From the NCBI GenBank assembly GCA_036397395.1, contig DASWIZ010000016.1:1-18339 (forward strand): 18,339 nucleotides of DNA. Reading direction: 5' to 3'. Both the position numbers and the translations under genes were made by a program. Source of the DNA: DASRUP01 sp036397395 (GTDB lineage: Bacteria > Patescibacteriota > Minisyncoccia > Minisyncoccales > UBA10102). Shown here in pieces: positions 12,170-18,339 of this stretch (the stretch's first letter is position 1; every line of letters starts with the position of its first letter). Below the pieces are notes generated by a model that made no database searches, was not told the origin of the DNA, and worked only from the letters and a program-made list of their open reading frames with translations.

Positions 12170-12411
12170 ACCTGAATACTCTCAAGTCCTACAAAAGTAG
12201 GCTCATAGGAAAACTCCCTTATTTGTTTGCGATATTGAGCATCAGTTTTTGCTACTTCCAGGCAAAGCGAAATTGCCTCCCGCAACCTCTTTCGGAGTTC
12301 AGAAAGCGTCTTGGCCTGCGTGTGGCACCCGGGCAAAGCCGGAACCGAAGCCACGAAATATCCGTCTTCGTCCTGCTCAATAATAACCTTAAATTCTCTT
12401 TTCTGCGCCAT
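12166..12411 (-). CDS. hicB: HicB-type antitoxin
   Basis: The 81-residue protein has the HicB partial RNase H-like fold: FKVIIEQDEDGYFVASVPALPGCHTQAKTLSE in which DGYFVASVPALPGCHTQ is the signature, followed by the helix LRKRLREAISLCLEV. It lacks the C-terminal HTH or ribbon-helix-helix found in longer HicB proteins, so DNA binding for autoregulation may be absent or provided by the complex. It neutralises HicA and starts eight bases after a TATAGT -10 box. Confidence 0.92.
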   Translation of the reverse strand: MAQKREFKVIIEQDEDGYFVASVPALPGCHTQAKTLSELRKRLREAISLCLEVAKTDAQYRKQIREFSYEPTFVGLESIQV

Positions 12412-12417
12412 ATACCA

Positions 12418-12453
12418 AAACTATACCACTTTTCGAGGAGAAATAAAAGCCCT
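12418..12453 (-). promoter_or_regulatory. hicBA promoter, copy A of a 36-bp repeated module
   Basis: On the minus strand it reads AGGGCTTTTATTT, six variable bases, then GAAAAGTGGTATAGTTT. The TGGTATAGT is an extended -10 (TATAGT at 12420-12425). It matches 13917-13952 at 33 of 36 positions. Confidence 0.65.
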
Positions 12454-12464
12454 GCGTACCGGTT

Positions 12465-13196
12465 TCATCCCTCATCAAGCAATTTCACCAGGGGTTCTTC
12501 CCAGCCAAAACAGGTCTCTTTGCCTACTAAAGCGTGAAATGCTTTTACGCAGGCAGCGTCAATCTTTACGTATTCTTCCAGCACCTGCGCTGTTTCTTCA
12601 ATAAAGCCGCCGACGGTGCCGTCAGAATCGTCAACGCCGCCTGTGCATAGTTTCTTATCGAGCCGCAAAAGCATATCCACTAGTAGCCGCGCCGTCTGCT
12701 CGCCTACCGGCAATTCGGATACCGCTTTCGCCAGCCGGTTGCACCCCTCCTGCAGTGAATTCTGGTACGCGAACCAGACGCGGGACGGGCCGCTATACGG
12801 CTTGATGTAACGCATAGCGGCAGTAATGGCTTTTTTCGTTTCGCCCAGTTCTTCTTGGGACAATTCTCCCGCGCGGCCGCTGCACACGGGACTACTCACG
12901 AGCTTTTTGTCGTCATCGCTTAACGGCTGGCCGCCGGTAACGGCCCGAATCGCCACGCCCACCATGTGTTTGCAAAGCGTATCGTTTTGGCCAAGATAAC
13001 ATTCGCAGTGACCATAGTCATAGCGGCGCGCGTCCACCGAAATCCGATAGGGCTTTGTGCCGAGCACCACGGCCGAATATCCGCCGATTCCTTCCTCAAA
13101 GCGCGTCACCTTTCCGCTTTCATACAACTCCACCGCCTTCTCGAAGGTCGGCGCGTCGGTCGCGAACTTAATTTTATCCAAGTCGTACTGGGGCAT
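12465..13196 (-). CDS. SWIM zinc-finger protein
   Basis: The 243-residue protein has a SWIM motif HCECYLGQNDTLCKH, C64-x-C66-x8-C75-x-H77, after a strand-rich N-terminal region (GYSAVVLGTKPYRISVDARRYD). SWIM domains bind DNA or proteins and occur in SWI2/SNF2 helicases, transposases and stand-alone bacterial proteins. The C-terminal 140 residues are helical (LVDMLLRLDKKL, VLEEYVKIDAACVKAF) and not recognised. It sits between the RusA-like gene and hicBA in the accessory island. No clear ribosome-binding site precedes the ATG. The zinc site is complete; its partner is unknown. Confidence 0.85.
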   Translation of the reverse strand: MPQYDLDKIKFATDAPTFEKAVELYESGKVTRFEEGIGGYSAVVLGTKPYRISVDARRYDYGHCECYLGQNDTLCKHMVGVAIRAVTGGQPLSDDDKKLVSSPVCSGRAGELSQEELGETKKAITAAMRYIKPYSGPSRVWFAYQNSLQEGCNRLAKAVSELPVGEQTARLLVDMLLRLDKKLCTGGVDDSDGTVGGFIEETAQVLEEYVKIDAACVKAFHALVGKETCFGWEEPLVKLLDEG

Positions 13197-13228
13197 TTTT
13201 CAGCATCGTTTTTTTCATCATAAAGAAA

Positions 13229-13732
13229 TCAAAGCACTTTCTTACTCTTTAGTTCCTGGAACATCGTTATCGACCGCTCCAAACCAGAAATCTTTAGCGC
13301 ATCTACATCTTGAGTTGCATTTAGTTTTTTCAAGGCAATATACGCAAAATTCTGGGGTACGCGTCGTTCCATCCTCTTTCCCACAAGCAATGTTTTCACT
13401 TGACTATCATCTCGGTAAAATCTACTCTTCAGCACATCGAGGATCGTTTTAGCCATGTTATCGATATCACGACGTCGATACTCGCTTTCAACAGAGAAGT
13501 ACTGAAGAATAAAAACAAAAACTTCCCCATCGCTAGGGAATTGCTCGTTACTCACTAATCGCTTATCGAGATCGCTGCCGACTGTACTCTTAAACGCAAC
13601 CAAAGATTCTTTTTCGGTCTTTCTCACGGTTCCTTCAAACTCTCCGTAATGATATGCTTCTTGAGTAGAAGGAATAATATCACCAACGCCGAAGTCAAAA
13701 TCTATAGAAGTTATTTTTATCTTCTTTGTCAT
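13229..13732 (-). CDS. RusA-like Holliday junction resolvase
   Basis: The 167-residue protein has the RusA core RRRDIDNMAKTILDVL (87-101) followed by KSRFYRDDSQVKTLLVGKR. D89, D91 and D108/D109 correspond to the acidic triad that binds magnesium in E. coli RusA (D70, D72, D91), and K95 is kept. RusA dimers cut four-way DNA junctions and are usually prophage-borne. An N-terminal extension of about 40 residues and a C-terminal helix are added. The ATG overlaps the stop of the 59-aa gene (TAATG). Fold and active site are confident; substrate is inferred. Confidence 0.82.
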   Translation of the reverse strand: MTKKIKITSIDFDFGVGDIIPSTQEAYHYGEFEGTVRKTEKESLVAFKSTVGSDLDKRLVSNEQFPSDGEVFVFILQYFSVESEYRRRDIDNMAKTILDVLKSRFYRDDSQVKTLLVGKRMERRVPQNFAYIALKKLNATQDVDALKISGLERSITMFQELKSKKVL

Positions 13733-13911
13733 TATCGCTTCTTGGTCTTTTGGGAATCAGCATAAAACTGCACTCCTTCTTTTGTTTTGACTTTTTTGAC
13801 CGCATTAAAAGCAACCGGGTCTCCTTTTTTGGTGTAGAAGTTCACTACAACCGGCTGTTGCTTGGTTTTTGTTGCTATAAAAAATACGGGGGTTTTTGCC
13901 TTTGTTGCCAT
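13732..13911 (-). CDS. Small basic protein, 59 aa
   Basis: The frame begins MATKAKTPVFFIATKTKQQP, continues VVVNFYTKKGDPVAFNAVKK and ends ADSQKTKKR. It is Lys/Thr-rich with short beta-strand-like segments, and is not recognised. Support: it has an extended -10 promoter with the ATG seven bases past TATAGT, no other gene fits the space, and its stop overlaps the RusA-like start (TAATG). A role as nucleic-acid-binding partner of the resolvase is possible. Confidence 0.7.
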   Translation of the reverse strand: MATKAKTPVFFIATKTKQQPVVVNFYTKKGDPVAFNAVKKVKTKEGVQFYADSQKTKKR

Positions 13912-13916
13912 ATATT

Positions 13917-13952
13917 AAACTATACCACTTTTCACGGAAAAATAAAAGCCCT
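13917..13952 (-). promoter_or_regulatory. Promoter of the 59-aa/RusA unit, copy B of the 36-bp module
   Basis: Same arrangement as 12418-12453: AGGGCTTTTATTT, six variable bases, GAAAAGTGGTATAGTTT on the minus strand, with TATAGT at 13919-13924. Only three positions differ. Confidence 0.65.
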
Positions 13953-13966
13953 TTACGTTGTAAAAC

Positions 13967-14242
13967 TTACCTATATTGCTCCCGCTCACTGTCCCAATTG
14001 ATATGGATTCCGCAAAACAAATCCATCATCTCCTTTTTCGTAAATCCTTCTTTCTCTACCTCCTTAATTTCTTTCAAGCGCTTTAGCGTTTTCTCTTTAT
14101 CGTAATAACGTCTCACCCCTTCCTTTTCCTGCTCTTCGTATTGAAGAATTCCAGATCTAACATACGAGGAAAGCCTAGAGATTCTCACTCCAGAGATATC
14201 AGATACTTGCTCGATGGTCAACAGTTTTTCGCTATCTTTCAT
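13967..14242 (-). CDS. MerR-like HTH regulator
   Basis: The 91-residue protein begins with a MerR-type winged HTH, LLTIEQVSDISGVRISRLSSYVRSGILQ (7-34) and then EGVRRYYDKEKTLKRLKEIK, followed by a short basic helix and a tail with GIHINWDSE. The long dimerisation coiled coil and effector domain of full MerR proteins are missing, so it is a short form as often found with mobile elements. Its first 11 bases overlap the end of glyS, so it is read through from glyS. It is the first gene of the island after the glyS end, where an excisionase-like factor would be expected. Confidence 0.82.
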   Translation of the reverse strand: MKDSEKLLTIEQVSDISGVRISRLSSYVRSGILQYEEQEKEGVRRYYDKEKTLKRLKEIKEVEKEGFTKKEMMDLFCGIHINWDSEREQYR

Positions 14243-15623
14243 ATTTCTCCCTAAACAATCGACTATCTAGCCCTTTCTTAACTTCGTGGGGGAGGTTGGA
14301 GATTTTTACGCGGATTTGTTCCATGGTGTCGCGGTCGCGGAGGGTGACGTCGTTGTTTTCCAAAGAATCAAAGTCTATGGTTACGCAATAGGGTGTGCCG
14401 ATTTCATCTTGCCTGCGATAACGCCTGCCAATGGCTCCCACTTCATCGTACTGGCACGCAAAATCTTTTTGCAGCGTTTCAAACACTTCTGTTGCTTTTG
14501 CCGCAAGCTCGGGTTTGTTTTTCATTAAGGGAAACACGGCAACCTGCACAGGTGCTATGTGCTTGGAAAGTTTAAGCACCACCTCACTTTCTTTCGTAGC
14601 CTCGGTAGTTTTTGTTCTGGCGCCCTCTACTTCTTCATACGCGTCCAAAAGCAAGGCAAGCATGGCCCGCTCAATTCCCATGGTTGGCTCGATTACATAG
14701 GGAACATATTTTTCTTTTGTTTCTGCGTCTTGATACACCAGCTCTTTACCCGATGCTTTTGCGTGTTGTTTCAAATCAAAATCAGTACGGTTTGCGATTC
14801 CTGCCAACTCGCCCCATCCAAACGGAAACTTGTACTCTATATCCACCGTGCGCTTGGAGTAATGCGCCAGGCTTTCTTTGGGATGTTCGTATCGCCGCAG
14901 ATTTTCTTTTTTGATTCCCAAATCCAAGTAAAACTTTTCCCAGGCATTGAGCCAGAAATCAAACCACTTGTCGTCTTCTCCTGGCTTTACAAAAAACTCA
15001 ATCTCCGCGATTTCAAACTCGCGCGATCGAAAGAAAAAGTTTCCCGTGGTAATTTCGTTGCGAAACGATTTGCCGATTTGCGCGATTCCAAAGGGAATTT
15101 TTTGGCGCATACTTTCTTGCACAAGCTTGAAGTCCACGAACATTCCCTGCGCGGTTTCCGGGCGTAGATACGTTGCGTGAGCAGAGTCTTCCACCGCGCC
15201 CAAAAATGTTTTAAACATTAGGTTAAAGTTTTTTGCCGCAGTAAAGTCGCGGTCGCCGCATTCGGGGCACTGGTTCGGTTCTTTTGCCTCGCCCTGGCCC
15301 ACAAACCGGCCGTCTATCATGTGGTCTGCCCGAAACCTGCTGTTGCAGTTTTTGCATTCTATTAAAAGATCGGTGAAGTTTTCAATATGCCCCGACGCTT
15401 TCCATACGTCAGGATGCATTAAAATAGTGCTGTCCAAAGCCACCACGTTGTCCATTTGCTGGACAAAACGCCGCATCCACGCACGCTTCAAGTTCTGCTT
15501 CATTGCAGCTCCCAAAGGCCCAAAATCCCACAAGGCTTCCACTCCCCCGTAGATTTCCGAGGACTGGAACACAAACCCCCGCCGCTTGGCCAGGGACATT
15601 ATTTTCTTCATCTGTTCATCCAT
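14232..15623 (-). CDS. glyS: Glycyl-tRNA synthetase (alpha-dimer type)
   Basis: The 463-residue class II synthetase charges tRNA-Gly. A zinc site C90, C93, C119, C122 (ECKNCNSRF and CPECGD) interrupts motif 1; motif 2 has SFRNEITTG (R188-E190); TYLRPETAQGMFVDFK and IEPTMGIERAMLALL (motif 3) follow. The anticodon domain fills about 355-445. This is the eukaryote/archaea-like dimeric form. Six bases separate the ATG from an extended -10, so it is leaderless. Its 3' end contains the 16-bp core (14320-14335, residues 430-435) found twice more in the window, and its last 25 residues differ from the displaced copy, suggesting the end was replaced by an integrating element. Confidence 0.96.
   Translation of the reverse strand: MDEQMKKIMSLAKRRGFVFQSSEIYGGVEALWDFGPLGAAMKQNLKRAWMRRFVQQMDNVVALDSTILMHPDVWKASGHIENFTDLLIECKNCNSRFRADHMIDGRFVGQGEAKEPNQCPECGDRDFTAAKNFNLMFKTFLGAVEDSAHATYLRPETAQGMFVDFKLVQESMRQKIPFGIAQIGKSFRNEITTGNFFFRSREFEIAEIEFFVKPGEDDKWFDFWLNAWEKFYLDLGIKKENLRRYEHPKESLAHYSKRTVDIEYKFPFGWGELAGIANRTDFDLKQHAKASGKELVYQDAETKEKYVPYVIEPTMGIERAMLALLLDAYEEVEGARTKTTEATKESEVVLKLSKHIAPVQVAVFPLMKNKPELAAKATEVFETLQKDFACQYDEVGAIGRRYRRQDEIGTPYCVTIDFDSLENNDVTLRDRDTMEQIRVKISNLPHEVKKGLDSRLFREKYER
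14320..14335. repeat. 16-bp core shared by three glyS ends (candidate attachment site)
   Basis: TCCATGGTGTCGCGGT is identical at 14320-14335 (in glyS), 11920-11935 and 11133-11148, always in the same orientation. It encodes part of the conserved RDTME of GlyRS. Exact conservation of the core with divergent flanks suits a site-specific crossover point. Confidence 0.65.
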
Positions 15624-15629
15624 ACGCCT

Positions 15630-15641
15630 ATTCTAACCACA
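15630..15641 (-). promoter_or_regulatory. Extended -10 promoter of glyS
   Basis: The minus strand reads TGTGGTTAGAAT with the -10 at 15630-15635, six bases before the ATG. No clear -35 is seen, but glyS needs its own promoter because a terminator lies just upstream. Confidence 0.55.
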
Positions 15642-15661
15642 TTTGAACCCAAAAGAAAAGC

Positions 15662-15677
15662 CCCGCCTTTTGGCGGG
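15662..15677 (-). terminator. Terminator of the surface-protein gene
   Basis: CCCGCC (15662-15667) and GGCGGG (15672-15677) form a stem with an AAAA loop; on the minus strand GGCTTTTCTTTT follows. It is six bases after the stop at 15684 and separates it from glyS. Confidence 0.85.
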
Positions 15678-15683
15678 AACTCC

Positions 15684-17351
15684 CTATTCCACTACGCCGT
15701 CTTGTTCGGAAACCGAGTCGTCGTCGGGAAGGGTGGTGTCTATGGCGTCGTCTGTGCCGGAAACAAGTTGGTCAACAAATACATCCTCGCCGGTAATGTG
15801 CGCCTGGCCTATAAGTTCAGCGACCTTGCCGCGGTGAACAGAAGTTGGGGTAAAAGCAATTTGAAACGCCACGGAAGCCGCCGGCAGCTCCGAAAACACA
15901 CCTGTTCCCGCAGCCATATCGCCAATTTCCCACACCACTTCCCTGGAACCTGAATCGTACGTAAGGGAAGCGTCTTCCGGGAAAATTTCTCCGGTTAGTT
16001 CCACACCCGGAGGAAGAATTGCCTTTACTTTCGCGTTTTGCGCGTCAGCATACCTGTTTGTCGCCTGCCACGTAATGGTATAGGTGTTCCGTTGTCCCAC
16101 CTGCGGGGGCTGCGTTCCCTGGTTTCCAAACACTTCATCCTGGAAAAATCCCACCTGGGCCACTTCCAAATCACTTTTGACTTTCAAGGAAAATTCTTCC
16201 GTTGCGTCGGAAAGCAAAACTCTGTCTTTCAGTAGTAAATCTTTGTCTTGGGGACTAAAGGTTTCAATTTCGCCTTTTACGTTTATCCAAAACTCCACTT
16301 TTCCTTCCTCGCCCCTTCCCAAAAACCGAAGTTTGGGGTTGTCTTTTGCCTCCCACACAACAGAGTTGTCGCCTTTTTGAAACCGGCCTTTGTCTACTTT
16401 TACGCTGTCCAGGTCAAACCCGCGGCCGTCTAACGTAACAATTAAAAACAAGTTTTCCAGAATGCGGTCGCTTGGATTTTTAAAAAAAATTTCATAATGC
16501 AACGTATCGCCCACGGAAGCCGCGTACTGGGGAGACGCATTTACGGTTTGGGTAATAAACAATTGGGGCTTGGTAATTTGCACGGCTTTTGTTACTTCCG
16601 CCAGCACGGTAAGTTTTCCCTCGTTATAGGTTCCAAGCGTTGCTTTAAACAATTTTGTTTCTTCCACGCCGCCTCGAAGCGCGCCTTGTACGGTAATGCG
16701 GTCTCCGCTCGCGCGGTTTAACACGCCCACGTCCCACTCGTTATCCCCAAGGGGCGAGGGAATGGCGCTTTCAAATTCGAATCCGTCGGGATACTCCATT
16801 TGCACGCGCAAATTCGAAAGCGGATAGTTTACGTTGGAAAAATAATTAAGCGTAATGGCAAACCGCTGCCCGGCTTCCATGCGAGAAGGCATATCCAATT
16901 CAAAGTTCAAGGGAACAAACGAAATTTTCGATGTAGCGCTGGTTTCAGAACGAAAAGAAGCGGAAAGATTTTTGGGCGTGTACGATAAAAACGCTTTCGC
17001 CTCTTTGAGTTCATTTTCTTTGCCCAAAATTCTGGCCGTAAAACGCACCGACTCTTCCTGCCCGGGATTTATGTCGTCTACGATTTTACTCACGCGCAAA
17101 CTCTTGTCTTCAGTAGGAAGAGAGCCTTCCGGGTACTCAAACACCAGTTCCGCAGACCCCACTTCTATTTCTCCAACATTTTTCCACTTTACCACATACG
17201 TAATTTCCTCTCCCATGGTTACTTCTTCTGGCGCTATAATTTCCAACCGTACGTTTCCGGTAGAAAACGGATTTTGCTGCCAAAACCAAAAACCCACAGC
17301 TGCTATGGCAACGGTTAAAAACAAAACCGCGTACACAATTTTCACATTCAT
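15684..17351 (-). CDS. Membrane-anchored surface protein with DUF11/Ig-like repeats
   Basis: The 555-residue protein has one N-terminal membrane segment (IVYAVLFLTVAIAAVGFWFW, 5-24) and a long extracytoplasmic part of about four beta-sandwich units, near 33-140, 146-255, 262-390 and 395-530. Each unit starts with a form of VGDTLHYEIFFKNPSD or MGEEITYVVKWKNVGE, the pattern of DUF11/CARDB domains of cell-surface and S-layer-linked proteins. No enzyme motif is visible. The tail is acidic (TLPDDDSVSEQDGVVE). It likely sits on the outside of the cell and aids structure or adhesion. It begins after the recO stop with a TATAAT box (17361-17366) spanning the gap, so it can be read from its own promoter or with recO. 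Confidence 0.85.
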   Translation of the reverse strand: MNVKIVYAVLFLTVAIAAVGFWFWQQNPFSTGNVRLEIIAPEEVTMGEEITYVVKWKNVGEIEVGSAELVFEYPEGSLPTEDKSLRVSKIVDDINPGQEESVRFTARILGKENELKEAKAFLSYTPKNLSASFRSETSATSKISFVPLNFELDMPSRMEAGQRFAITLNYFSNVNYPLSNLRVQMEYPDGFEFESAIPSPLGDNEWDVGVLNRASGDRITVQGALRGGVEETKLFKATLGTYNEGKLTVLAEVTKAVQITKPQLFITQTVNASPQYAASVGDTLHYEIFFKNPSDRILENLFLIVTLDGRGFDLDSVKVDKGRFQKGDNSVVWEAKDNPKLRFLGRGEEGKVEFWINVKGEIETFSPQDKDLLLKDRVLLSDATEEFSLKVKSDLEVAQVGFFQDEVFGNQGTQPPQVGQRNTYTITWQATNRYADAQNAKVKAILPPGVELTGEIFPEDASLTYDSGSREVVWEIGDMAAGTGVFSELPAASVAFQIAFTPTSVHRGKVAELIGQAHITGEDVFVDQLVSGTDDAIDTTLPDDDSVSEQDGVVE

Positions 17352-17366
17352 GCTTGTATTATTATA

Positions 17367-17990
17367 TCAGTTTTGCAGTACCTTCGAAAGATATTCTTGG
17401 GAGATTTCTTTCAAAAGCCGCTCGTTTATATCTTTCTGAGACACACTCTGCAAGGCCGCAACGTTTTTTCGCAAAAACATTTCCACAAGCCAGGCCGTAT
17501 TCTGGTCCAATTTTGCAAGGTTGCTTGCCGAAGGGCCATATCCTGTAATGTCCAGCAGGTTCCATAAAAAGTAGTATGCCGCCAAATTCCGTTCCGCGGC
17601 ATTCAAAGACGGACGATTCAAAAGCCAAAATGTCTCTCCAAGCAAGTTCCAGATTCTCTGGTCTTGTTCCTGCCCTTTTATAATTTCGTCCGCGATTTCC
17701 GCCACCCTGTTCATTACGCGCATACCCTGAATATCTGCGCGAAGCTTGGGAAAACTTTCCAATAAAACAGTGTCGGTAATGGTTTTGTAGGTTCTGCCTT
17801 GCACAAAGGCAATTTCAGAACAATAAAACAGTTCCAGCCCGCCCCGCAGTTTCGAGGTAATTTTTCTTTCAGACACCGCACGCAGCCGCAGCTTGCCGAA
17901 ATCTTTGGTAAAAACGGTAAACAGGCGGTCCGCCTCGCCCCTGTCCTCTTTTGCCAGCACCACCCCCTGCGTTCTATAGTAACTTGCCAT
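17367..17990 (-). CDS. recO: DNA repair protein RecO
   Basis: The 207-residue protein begins MASYYRTQGVVLAKEDRGEADRLFTVFT, the RecO N-terminal OB-fold pattern, continues with LRLRAVSERKITSKLRGGLELF and ends in a helical C-domain. RecO binds single-stranded DNA and loads RecA with RecR in recombinational repair. It is shorter than E. coli RecO (242) and lacks the zinc cysteines, as do many small-genome forms. Start: the ATG at 17990 gives the usual length and follows an extended -10 by six bases. A GTG at 18008 with GGAGG five bases upstream would add six residues and cannot be excluded. Confidence 0.88.
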   Translation of the reverse strand: MASYYRTQGVVLAKEDRGEADRLFTVFTKDFGKLRLRAVSERKITSKLRGGLELFYCSEIAFVQGRTYKTITDTVLLESFPKLRADIQGMRVMNRVAEIADEIIKGQEQDQRIWNLLGETFWLLNRPSLNAAERNLAAYYFLWNLLDITGYGPSASNLAKLDQNTAWLVEMFLRKNVAALQSVSQKDINERLLKEISQEYLSKVLQN

Positions 17991-17996
17991 AAAGTT

Positions 17997-18008
17997 TTTA
18001 TACCACAC
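17997..18008 (-). promoter_or_regulatory. Extended -10 promoter of recO
   Basis: GTGTGGTATAAA on the minus strand, -10 at 17997-18002, six bases before ATG 17990. It overlaps the alternative GTG start, so only one of the two starts can be used by a transcript from this promoter. Confidence 0.5.
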
Positions 18009-18026
18009 TTATTCCTCCAAAAGAAA

Positions 18027-18072
18027 AGTCCCGCATCTATTATTCGCTTGTTGCAAACACAGAAGCGGGACT
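18027..18072 (-). terminator. Terminator-like hairpin before recO
   Basis: AGTCCCGC (18027-18034) and GCGGGACT (18065-18072) form a perfect 8-bp stem with a 30-base loop; on the minus strand TTTTCTTTT follows. It would end any RNA coming from the right. Confidence 0.6.
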
Positions 18073-18206
18073 GACGGACTCACATCCTCTAAAGCTAGGG
18101 GGAGGGGCACCTTAGATCCTTTCTACCCCCAGTGATTCCAAAATCGCCGCAATCCTATAGACAAGTGGCGTGGGCCTATTAGGATTACTAAATTCTACAC
18201 AAGACC
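18073..18206. other. Intergenic stretch with two hairpins, possible small RNA
   Basis: No gene is seen. AATCCTATAG (18151-18160) pairs with CTATTAGGATT (18176-18186, one bulge) and GGGGG (18098-18102) with CCCCC (18126-18130). On the minus strand TGTGTAGAAT (-10 at 18192-18197) could start an RNA of about 160 bases ending at the 18027-18072 hairpin. On the plus strand the same stretch would be the leader of the gene at 18207. Confidence 0.35.
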
Positions 18207-18339
18207 ATGAAGAAACTCATGACCAAATGGCAAGAGGAGCTGTACAAGGGCAGGTTCTCCATCGAGTTTGACTTTCGCAACCTGAAACTCTTCCATGGGC
18301 TGGTTACTTCCCTGCCCCGTTCCGTGGAAGGATACCTTG
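18207..18339 (+). CDS. Unknown protein, partial (C-terminus outside window)
   Basis: An ATG opens a frame that stays open for 44 codons to the window edge: MKKLMTKWQEELYKGRF, then SIEFDFRNLKLFHGL and LPRSVEGYL. It is the only supported plus-strand gene. Its codons favour GAG, AAG and CTG more than the genes to its left. No clear ribosome-binding site is present; two hairpins lie upstream. The product is not recognised. Confidence 0.5.
   Translation, partial: MKKLMTKWQEELYKGRFSIEFDFRNLKLFHGLVTSLPRSVEGYL

Noticed and set aside
14559..15167. 202-codon plus-strand frame opposite glyS
   Set aside because: Antisense shadow of a complete GlyRS; composition (many Phe, Cys) is typical of such frames.
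16855..17439. 194-codon plus-strand frame opposite the surface protein
   Set aside because: No promoter or ribosome-binding site, runs across the recO junction, opposite a well supported gene.
1..18339. Alternative genetic code with TGA read as glycine (as in Gracilibacteria)
   Set aside because: TGA works as a normal stop in several genes (for example at the LAGLIDADG, retropepsin, SWIM and recO ends) and is absent inside conserved proteins.
1..18339. CRISPR array or tRNA gene
   Set aside because: No regularly spaced direct repeats and no T-arm/acceptor-stem combination were seen on either strand.

Overview
The window looks like a piece of a small-genome bacterium of the Candidate Phyla Radiation (Patescibacteria, probably Parcubacteria-like). 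This is inferred from small compact genes, a short RecO, a minimal methionyl-tRNA synthetase without a C-terminal tRNA-binding domain, TGA used as an ordinary stop, many orphan small proteins, and many genes whose ATG lies only 6-10 bases after a -10 box (leaderless starts). All supported genes except one partial gene at the right edge read on the minus strand, so the layout is best read from right to left. No tRNA, rRNA or CRISPR array was seen.

Right end to 14.2 kb (housekeeping): a partial plus-strand gene (18207 onward), a structured intergenic stretch, recO, a large single-anchor cell-surface protein with Ig/DUF11-like repeats, then glyS. 14.3 to 11.1 kb (accessory island at the 3' end of glyS): a MerR-like regulator, a 59-aa protein, a RusA-like Holliday junction resolvase, a SWIM zinc-finger protein, a HicB/HicA toxin-antitoxin pair, then a DUF5678-like protein and a retropepsin-like protease. 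Two broken copies of the glyS 3' end, sharing a 16-bp identical core with glyS, divide this island into two cassettes. The pattern fits serial integration at the glyS 3' end and is the most interesting feature of the window.

11.06 to 7.0 kb (one four-gene operon): an HTH/histidine-kinase-like ATPase/STAS-like regulator, an M16 zinc peptidase, an AI-2E-family membrane protein and rsmI, driven by a TTGACA promoter preceded by a tandem 12-bp repeat. 7.0 to 6.1 kb: three short transcription units with their own promoters and/or terminators, encoding small unknown proteins or RNAs. 6.0 to 2.4 kb: a tight operon in which a PD-(D/E)XK nuclease, an excisionase-like HTH protein and a LAGLIDADG endonuclease run straight into metG, followed by a RelE-type toxin-antitoxin pair.

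2.4 to 1.8 kb has no long gene. It holds a strong promoter, an attenuator-like set of competing hairpins and three tiny ORFs (12, 19 and 40 codons), each with a near-perfect Shine-Dalgarno site, ending just before an M20 deacylase/peptidase. 0.7 kb to the left end: a promoter-to-terminator unit with a 25-aa cysteine-rich ORF, a 47-aa cysteine-containing small protein, and a TrpR-family repressor gene (cut by the window edge) with a trp-operator-like palindrome over its own start.
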